Made by a program: the position numbers and the translations under genes
The notes under the pieces: model-generated
The model's database searches: none
What the model was told of the DNA's origin: nothing
What the model saw: only the letters and a program-made list of their open reading frames with translations
Assembly (NCBI GenBank): GCA_041569895.1
Contig: JBFFXF010000248.1
Coordinates: 1-11,408 of the forward strand
Length of the DNA: 11,408 bases
Origin: JBFFXF01 sp041569895
GTDB lineage: Bacteria > Planctomycetota > UBA8108 > JACQVS01
Direction of reading: 5' to 3'
Shown here: positions 7,586-11,408 of the stretch, one piece after another
Layout of the letters: each line of letters begins with the position of its first letter
How positions within the stretch are numbered: the first letter of the stretch is position 1

Positions 7586-7726
7586 CAGCCTGCCTCCATT
7601 CGCGTGTCACTTCGTGCTTGATCCGTAGAGGCTCCCACAGGTCGACGCTACCTGAAAGACTCCACTTTGATAGTAGTTCCGGGCTCTGTTCCAGCCGCGC
7701 CGCGTTCGCGCCCCTTCAAACCCCAT

Positions 7727-7743
7727 GCTTGTAATATACAAGC
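7727..7743. promoter_or_regulatory. Perfect 17-bp palindrome, probable operator
   Basis: GCTTGTAATATACAAGC has two perfect 7-bp arms (GCTTGTA / TACAAGC) around ATA. Read on the minus strand it contains TATATT, a good -10 hexamer oriented toward the winged-helix gene whose ATG is about 140 nt downstream; the matching -35 position is weak. A symmetric AT-rich site over a -10 is typical of a repressor operator. Which protein binds is unknown; the adjacent winged-helix protein is one possibility. Confidence 0.5.
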
Positions 7744-7898
7744 GCCGTCTATTTTCGAGATCCCTCGGCAGAATGCAAGTGGAATTTCTTCGACACAACC
7801 CCGCACGTTCCCACTGTTTGGCACACGGGCGCGGCGAATCGTTCGACGGCTGAATACACTCGTATCTTTATCGACACTCACGGGCTGCCGAGCGTGCG

Positions 7899-7916
7899 AA
7901 GAGTCCCGGGAGTCTT
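7899..7916. promoter_or_regulatory. 18-bp near-perfect palindrome at the ogt promoter
   Basis: AAGAGTCCCGGGAGTCTT pairs with itself at eight of nine positions; the G/G pair at 7903/7912 is the only mismatch. It touches the candidate -35 of the downstream alkyltransferase gene (TTGCGT, 7915-7920), so it is well placed to be an operator. Confidence 0.38.
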
Positions 7917-7944
7917 GCGTCATCGCGTCCGGCGAACGTATGAT
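7915..7944 (+). promoter_or_regulatory. Candidate sigma70-type promoter for ogt-namZ
   Basis: TTGCGT (7915-7920), 18 bp, TATGAT (7939-7944) predicts a start near 7951 and a short leader of about 20 nt that includes GAGAGGG before ATG 7972. The 386-bp interval 7586-7971 is AT-richer than the genes. Besides this promoter and the two palindromes I see no RNA gene or small CDS in it; its short open frames have ordinary, unbiased composition. Confidence 0.45.
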
Positions 7945-7971
7945 ACCCGCCGAAAAGAGAGGGTAACGCTC

Positions 7972-8577
7972 ATGAGTCGTCGTCGCCGTGTCGCCGCGCC
8001 CGCGGCCTCCGTTTCTGGCGCCGTCCTCGACGTCCCTTCAAGCGGAGATCGTCGAGGGCCGCCGCCACTCGCCGTGGATCGTGTCGCGGTCTCTTCCGGT
8101 CCGATCGCCGCGATCTGGATCCTCGCGAGCGACGCGGGCGTACGCCGCATCGTCATGCGTCGCCGGCGAGCGGGGTTCACCGCGTGGGCCCACGAGCTCG
8201 CGGGCGTCTCGCGGGTGCGCTCCGGGAGCTCGTTGACGCGATCGATGATCGCGGAGCTCTCGGAGTACTTCGACGGCCGGCTCCGGGCTTTCACCACGCC
8301 GATCGATCTCGAGCGGCAGGGAACCCGATTCCAGCAGCTGGTCTGGCGTGCGCTCCTCGAGGTGCCGTACGGCGAGACGCGGTCATACGGCGACATCGCG
8401 CGGGCGATCCGTCGTCCGCGCGCGTCGCGCCCCGTTGGCCAGGCGGTGGGGCGGAACCCGCTGCCGATTGTCGTCCCGTGCCACCGGATCGTCGCCGGCG
8501 ACGGCGCCATCGGCGGGTTCACCGGCGGACTCGACCTCAAGCGGGCCCTGCTGCGGGTCGAGGGTCGCTCCTGGTGA
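7972..8577 (+). CDS. ogt: Methylated-DNA--protein-cysteine S-methyltransferase (O6-alkylguanine-DNA alkyltransferase)
   Basis: A 201-aa DNA-repair protein that transfers O6-methyl (or alkyl) groups from guanine, and O4-alkyl from thymine, onto its own cysteine in a suicide reaction. The C-terminal catalytic domain is intact: FQQLVWRALLEVPYGETRSYGDIA (120-143), the Arg and Asn of RPVGQAVGRNPLPI, the acceptor Cys170 in VVPCHRIV, and GAIGGFTGGLDLKRALLRVEG. The N-terminal part (about 40-110) is the usual poorly conserved ribonuclease-H-like domain. ATG 7972 is chosen because GAGAGGG lies 8 nt upstream. This gives about 35 Arg/Ala-rich residues before the domain, longer than the usual 160-180 aa, so an internal start is possible. 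No Ada-type zinc or AraC domain is present, so it is Ogt-like rather than Ada. Its stop overlaps the start of the next gene (GTGA). Confidence 0.93.
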   Translation: MSRRRRVAAPAASVSGAVLDVPSSGDRRGPPPLAVDRVAVSSGPIAAIWILASDAGVRRIVMRRRRAGFTAWAHELAGVSRVRSGSSLTRSMIAELSEYFDGRLRAFTTPIDLERQGTRFQQLVWRALLEVPYGETRSYGDIARAIRRPRASRPVGQAVGRNPLPIVVPCHRIVAGDGAIGGFTGGLDLKRALLRVEGRSW

Positions 8578-9800
8578 GCCGGCGTGGCGCTCCGCTTGTT
8601 GTCGCGTCACTCCCTGGCGTCGTTCTCGCGATCGCGGTCGTCGCGCCGCAGGGATGCGCGCCGCGCCCGGCGGCGCGGTGCGGACTCGACGGTCTCGTCG
8701 ACTCGAAGTTCTCGGCGCTGGCGGGCAAGCGCGTCGCGCTGGTGACGAACCAGACCGGCGTCGATCGCCGCCTCCGCCACGTCGCCGATCTGCTCGACAC
8801 CGTCGGGAACGTCGAGCTCGTGGCGCTCTTCGGGCCGGAGCACGGAGTGCGGGGCATCGCCCGCGCTGGGGAGCGCGTCGAGGACAGTGTCGATCCCCGG
8901 ACCCGCGTGCCCGTCTACAGCCTCTACGGCGCGTCGCGGAAGCCGCGGCCGGAGCAGCTCGAGGGGGTCGACGCCATCGTCTATGACATTCAGGACATCG
9001 GCGTGCGCACCTACACCTACCTCAGCACGCTCGAGCTCTGCATGGAGGCCGCGGCCGAGGCCGGTGTCGAGATCTGGGTGCTCGATCGACCGAACCCGCT
9101 CGGCCGCGCCGTCGGCGGACCGGTCCTCGAGCCCGCGTTCGAGTCGTTCGTCGGGCCGCACCCGATGCCGATGCGGTACGGCATGACCGTGGGCGAGTTC
9201 GCGCGCATGGTTCGCGCGGAGCGGCAGATCGACGTCCGCCTCGAGGTCGTTCCGTGCGGCGGCGCGGTCTCGCCGGCGGCCATCGGCGGCGCGCCGTGGA
9301 TCGCTCCGTCGCCGAACATCCCGACGCGCCTCACGGCCCTGCTCTACGCCGGTCTCGTCCTGATCGAGGGCACCAACCTGAGCGAGGGCCGCGGCACGAC
9401 GCGTCCCTTCCAGCTCGTCGGCGCGCCGTGGCTGGACGCGTCGGCGGCGGCTGCGGCGCTCGAGGGGCTCGCGCTTCCCGGCGTCCGGTTCCGGCCGACC
9501 GGATTCGTCCCGACGTTCTCGAAGTACGAGGGCGAGGCGTGCGCGGCCATCGAGGTCCACGTCACCGACGAGGCGACATACCGCCCGGAGATGACGGCCG
9601 TCGCCGTGATCGTCGCCGCCCGCCGTCTGCACGCCGATCGTTTCCGCTTCCGCGAGAAGGCGTTCGACCGCCTCGCCGGCACCGACCGGCTCCGGCTCGC
9701 GATCGAGGCGGGGCGGAGCGCCGACGAGATCGCGCGGTCGTGGGAGGATGCGCTCGCCGATTTCGAGCTGCGGCGGCAGCCGTTTCTCCTCTACCCCTGA
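8574..9800 (+). CDS. namZ: Exo-beta-N-acetylmuramidase NamZ (DUF1343, GH171), exported
   Basis: A 408-aa protein of the DUF1343/NamZ family, which releases N-acetylmuramic acid from the non-reducing end of peptidoglycan fragments during cell-wall recycling. Diagnostic motifs, numbered from GTG 8574: LVTNQTG (56-62), FGPEHGVRG (86-94; the Glu/His pair is probably in the active site), YDIQDIGVRTYTY (137-149), DRPNPLG (171-177), PSPNIPT, and LIEGTNLSEGRGTTRPF (about 263-279). The C-terminal FRFREKAFDRLAGT... EIARSWEDALADFELRRQPFLLYP is also typical. The N-terminus has RR, a hydrophobic segment (about 8-24), and a Cys28 after PQG, which suggests export, possibly as a lipoprotein although the lipobox is poor. 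The start overlaps the ogt stop by 4 bp (GTGA), so translation is probably coupled; AGGG lies about 9 nt upstream. It converges on proB. Confidence 0.92.
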   Translation: MSRRGAPLVVASLPGVVLAIAVVAPQGCAPRPAARCGLDGLVDSKFSALAGKRVALVTNQTGVDRRLRHVADLLDTVGNVELVALFGPEHGVRGIARAGERVEDSVDPRTRVPVYSLYGASRKPRPEQLEGVDAIVYDIQDIGVRTYTYLSTLELCMEAAAEAGVEIWVLDRPNPLGRAVGGPVLEPAFESFVGPHPMPMRYGMTVGEFARMVRAERQIDVRLEVVPCGGAVSPAAIGGAPWIAPSPNIPTRLTALLYAGLVLIEGTNLSEGRGTTRPFQLVGAPWLDASAAAAALEGLALPGVRFRPTGFVPTFSKYEGEACAAIEVHVTDEATYRPEMTAVAVIVAARRLHADRFRFREKAFDRLAGTDRLRLAIEAGRSADEIARSWEDALADFELRRQPFLLYP

Positions 9801-9813
9801 CGGTCGCGCTCCG

Positions 9814-9830
9814 GACCGCGTCGTGCGGTC
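9814..9830. terminator. Small hairpin between convergent namZ and proB
   Basis: GACCGC (9814-9819) and GCGGTC (9825-9830) pair around a 5-nt loop within the 43-bp gap between the two converging stop codons. It could stop transcription from both sides, but neither strand has a T-run. Confidence 0.35.
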
Positions 9831-9843
9831 TCGAGGGCGCGCG

Positions 9844-11136
9844 TCAGGGGCCGAGGATGACGATGTTGTCACGCAGGATGAACTCGGTGGGCTGACCGTC
9901 TCCGCCCTGGTCGCGCAGGAGGGCGACGATCTCGTCGGTCTTGCGGCCGACGAGGCGTCTCGCCTCGTCGCTCGAGTAGTTGACGATGCCGCGCGCGAAC
10001 TCGTGTCCCTGCTGGTCGAGGATGCTGACGATCTCGCCGCGCGCGAACTCCTCCTCGAGCCGGGAGATGCCGGCGAACAGGAGACTCGCGCGTCGATCGA
10101 CCAGGGCATCTCGAGCGCCCTCGTTGACGTGGACGCGTCCCGCCACGGTGGTCGCGAACGCGATCCACCGCTTGCGGCTCGAGAGGCGCTTGCCGGGGAG
10201 GAAGAGCGTGCCGACGTCCTCGCCCGCGAGCACGGATCGCAGCACGCCGGGCCGGGCGCCGCGCGCGATGACCACCTTCGTACCACTGCGAACGGCGACC
10301 CTCGCGGCGCGCAGCTTCGTTCTCATGCCGCCCCGGCCGCGTGTCGAGCCTCCCTTCGCGAGCGCCTCGAGCTCCGGCGTGATCGTCTCGACGATCGGTA
10401 TCCGCCGCGAGCCCGGACGGCTCTCGGGCGGCGCGTCGTGGAGGCCGTCGACGTCGCTCAGGATGACGAGCAGGTCGGCGCCGAGCTTCGACGCCACGAG
10501 CGCCGACAGCACGTCGTTGTCGCCGAAGACGGTCGAGGTGCCGGGCTCGAGTCGCGTCTCGATCTCGCTCGTCGAGACGGTGTCGTTCTCGTTGACGATC
10601 GGGACGGCGCCGAGCTCGAGGAGACGGGAGAACGTGTTGCGCAGGTTGAGGTATCGCGCGCGGTCGGCGAAGTCGTCTTCGGTGAGGAGCACCTGCGCCG
10701 CCGTGACGCCGAGACGGTCGAATGCGTCCTGATAGAGGTCCATCAGGCGCGACTGCCCGACAGCGGCGCACGCCTGCTTGTCGACGAGAGCGACCGGACG
10801 TTCCGCCAGCCGGAGTTGCTTCATGCCGAGCGCGATCGACCCGGAGCTCACCAGGATGACCTCGCGCCCGTTCCGCCTGGCGTCGACGATCTCCTCGACG
10901 AGCGCGTACACGCGCCCCAGTGCAAGCTCGCCATCGTTCCGACAAAGCACGTTGGTGCCTATCTTTATGACCAGCCGCCTGGCCTCGACGACGGGCGACC
11001 GCGGGTCGAGATCGGGCCCGGTCACCGCGGCAGGACCGGCACCGTCCGGACCGTGATTGCCCAGTGGCGCCGAGGTCTCGCCAGGCGCCATCGCCCGATC
11101 CGATTCTCCGCTGTTCTCGTGACAGTTCCGTGACAT
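9844..11136 (-). CDS. proB: Glutamate 5-kinase with C-terminal PUA domain
   Basis: The first enzyme of proline synthesis: ATP + L-glutamate to gamma-glutamyl phosphate, in the cytosol. From ATG 11136 the protein is 430 aa. The amino-acid-kinase domain spans about 53-300 with VIKIGTN (56-62), VSSGSIALG (96-104), VNENDTV (181-187), FGDNDVLSALVA (204-215), LSDVDGL (226-232) and GRGGMRTKLRAARVA (267-281). The PUA domain spans about 325-405, with FATTVAGRVHVNEGA and the characteristic ARGIVNYSSDEARRLVGRKTDEI. About 50 Gly/Pro/Ala-rich residues precede the kinase core, making it longer than the E. coli enzyme (367 aa). Starts at ATG 11091 or a later GTG would shorten this. Ribosome sites are weak (AGAGAG before 11136, GGAGAA 12 nt before 11091), so the start is the uncertain part. 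Feedback inhibition by proline is usual in the family. No proA is in the window. Confidence 0.95.
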   Translation of the reverse strand: MSRNCHENSGESDRAMAPGETSAPLGNHGPDGAGPAAVTGPDLDPRSPVVEARRLVIKIGTNVLCRNDGELALGRVYALVEEIVDARRNGREVILVSSGSIALGMKQLRLAERPVALVDKQACAAVGQSRLMDLYQDAFDRLGVTAAQVLLTEDDFADRARYLNLRNTFSRLLELGAVPIVNENDTVSTSEIETRLEPGTSTVFGDNDVLSALVASKLGADLLVILSDVDGLHDAPPESRPGSRRIPIVETITPELEALAKGGSTRGRGGMRTKLRAARVAVRSGTKVVIARGARPGVLRSVLAGEDVGTLFLPGKRLSSRKRWIAFATTVAGRVHVNEGARDALVDRRASLLFAGISRLEEEFARGEIVSILDQQGHEFARGIVNYSSDEARRLVGRKTDEIVALLRDQGGDGQPTEFILRDNIVILGP

Positions 11137-11408
11137 GTGCTCTCTACAGTGTACCGCGATCCGGGCACACTCCCCCGGTGATTCCACCCTTCCGGAGTAT
11201 GAGCAAGTATGGGGGCGCGGCGGGCGTTCCGGCTGATGCCGGGGCGCCGGCCGCGGTTCCCGTGTCCCTCCCCGCCGGTTCGCGCCACCACGACGCTCGC
11301 GCCGCCGCCGCGACAGGCATTCCGGGTATCGACTCGCGACAGCGGCTCGCGACGAGCCGCCGGCCGACAAGCCGCCGGCCAACGCTGCGAAACGACCGAT
11401 GCGAAAAG
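11137..11408. other. Gene-poor right end upstream of proB, with repeats and a hairpin
   Basis: No gene is supported here. TACACT (11153-11148, minus strand) could be a proB -10 but would leave almost no leader. On the plus strand a frame opens at ATG 11199 (MSKYGGAAGVPADAG...) and stays open to the window edge, but GGAG is only 1 nt before it, and its third-position G/C bias is weaker than in the real genes. The last 70 bases are repetitive, as described in the hairpin entry. Confidence 0.5.
11342..11380. repeat. Perfect hairpin followed by a 15-bp-period direct repeat
   Basis: GCGGCTCG-CGA-CGAGCCGC (11342-11360) is a perfect inverted repeat with 8-bp arms. It overlaps a direct repeat in which AGCCGCCGGCC occurs at 11355-11365 and 11370-11380. 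There is no T-run, so it is not a classical terminator. It may be a structured intergenic element, or Pro/Ala-rich coding sequence of a gene that continues outside the window. Confidence 0.55.

Noticed and set aside
6308..7621. 437-codon plus-strand open frame across the beta-helix end and the winged-helix gene
   Set aside because: Out of frame with the dockerin motifs and antisense to a gene with an excellent ribosome site; the product is Ser/Arg/Thr-rich without a domain.
7648..7966. Short open frames on both strands in the 386-bp intergenic region
   Set aside because: No ribosome sites, no G/C bias at third positions, Cys/Arg-rich unremarkable translations, and they overlap promoter-like elements.
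8607..10286. 559-codon minus-strand open frame
   Set aside because: Covers namZ in antisense and the 3' part of proB in another frame; both of those genes have clear family motifs and this frame has none.
9748..11133. 461-codon plus-strand open frame opposite proB
   Set aside because: Antisense to all conserved ProB motifs; composition is typical of a GC-rich complement.

Overview
The window comes from a GC-rich bacterial genome. There is no rRNA, tRNA, CRISPR array, transposase or phage gene in it. Coding sequences are strongly biased to G/C at third positions, which leaves long spurious open frames on the opposite strand of almost every gene. A secreted beta-helix protein with a C-terminal dockerin-like Ca-binding module, and a HEAT-repeat protein with a histone-H1-like Lys/Arg tail, are typical of large environmental genomes of the Planctomycetota, Acidobacteriota or related uncultured phyla. 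That assignment is inference; nothing here fixes the phylum.

Layout, left to right. (1) On the minus strand lie the 5' part of a MoxR-family AAA+ ATPase (488 to the left edge) and, upstream of it, an ALDH7-type aldehyde dehydrogenase (start 2231 or 2183, stop at 630). (2) A divergent intergenic region of about 200 bp carries a five-tract G-quadruplex-type hexamer repeat and leads into a plus-strand series: fxsA (2427-2948), a large HEAT-repeat protein with a basic tail (3202-5253), and an exported beta-helix/dockerin protein (5407-7068) with its own TTGACA promoter and a perfect Shine-Dalgarno. (3) A convergent minus-strand gene (7145-7585) encodes a small protein with a coiled coil, a winged helix similar to HARE-HTH domains, and a basic tail. 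(4) A 386-bp, relatively AT-rich divergent intergenic region holds two palindromes, one near each flanking gene. (5) On the plus strand, an O6-alkylguanine-DNA alkyltransferase (7972-8577) overlaps by GTGA an exo-beta-N-acetylmuramidase NamZ/DUF1343 gene (8574-9800). (6) Converging on it is proB, glutamate 5-kinase with a PUA domain (9844-11136, minus). The last ~270 bp hold repeats and hairpins but no gene that can be supported.

Most genes are housekeeping or accessory metabolism and do not form one pathway: aldehyde oxidation, proline synthesis, DNA alkylation repair, cell-wall recycling. The only clear coupling is ogt-namZ. The less understood pieces are the HEAT/H1-like protein and the coiled-coil/winged-helix protein. 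Both end in basic tails that suggest nucleic-acid binding. I do not see convincing evidence of a new multi-gene defence or biosynthetic system; the findings are ranked accordingly.
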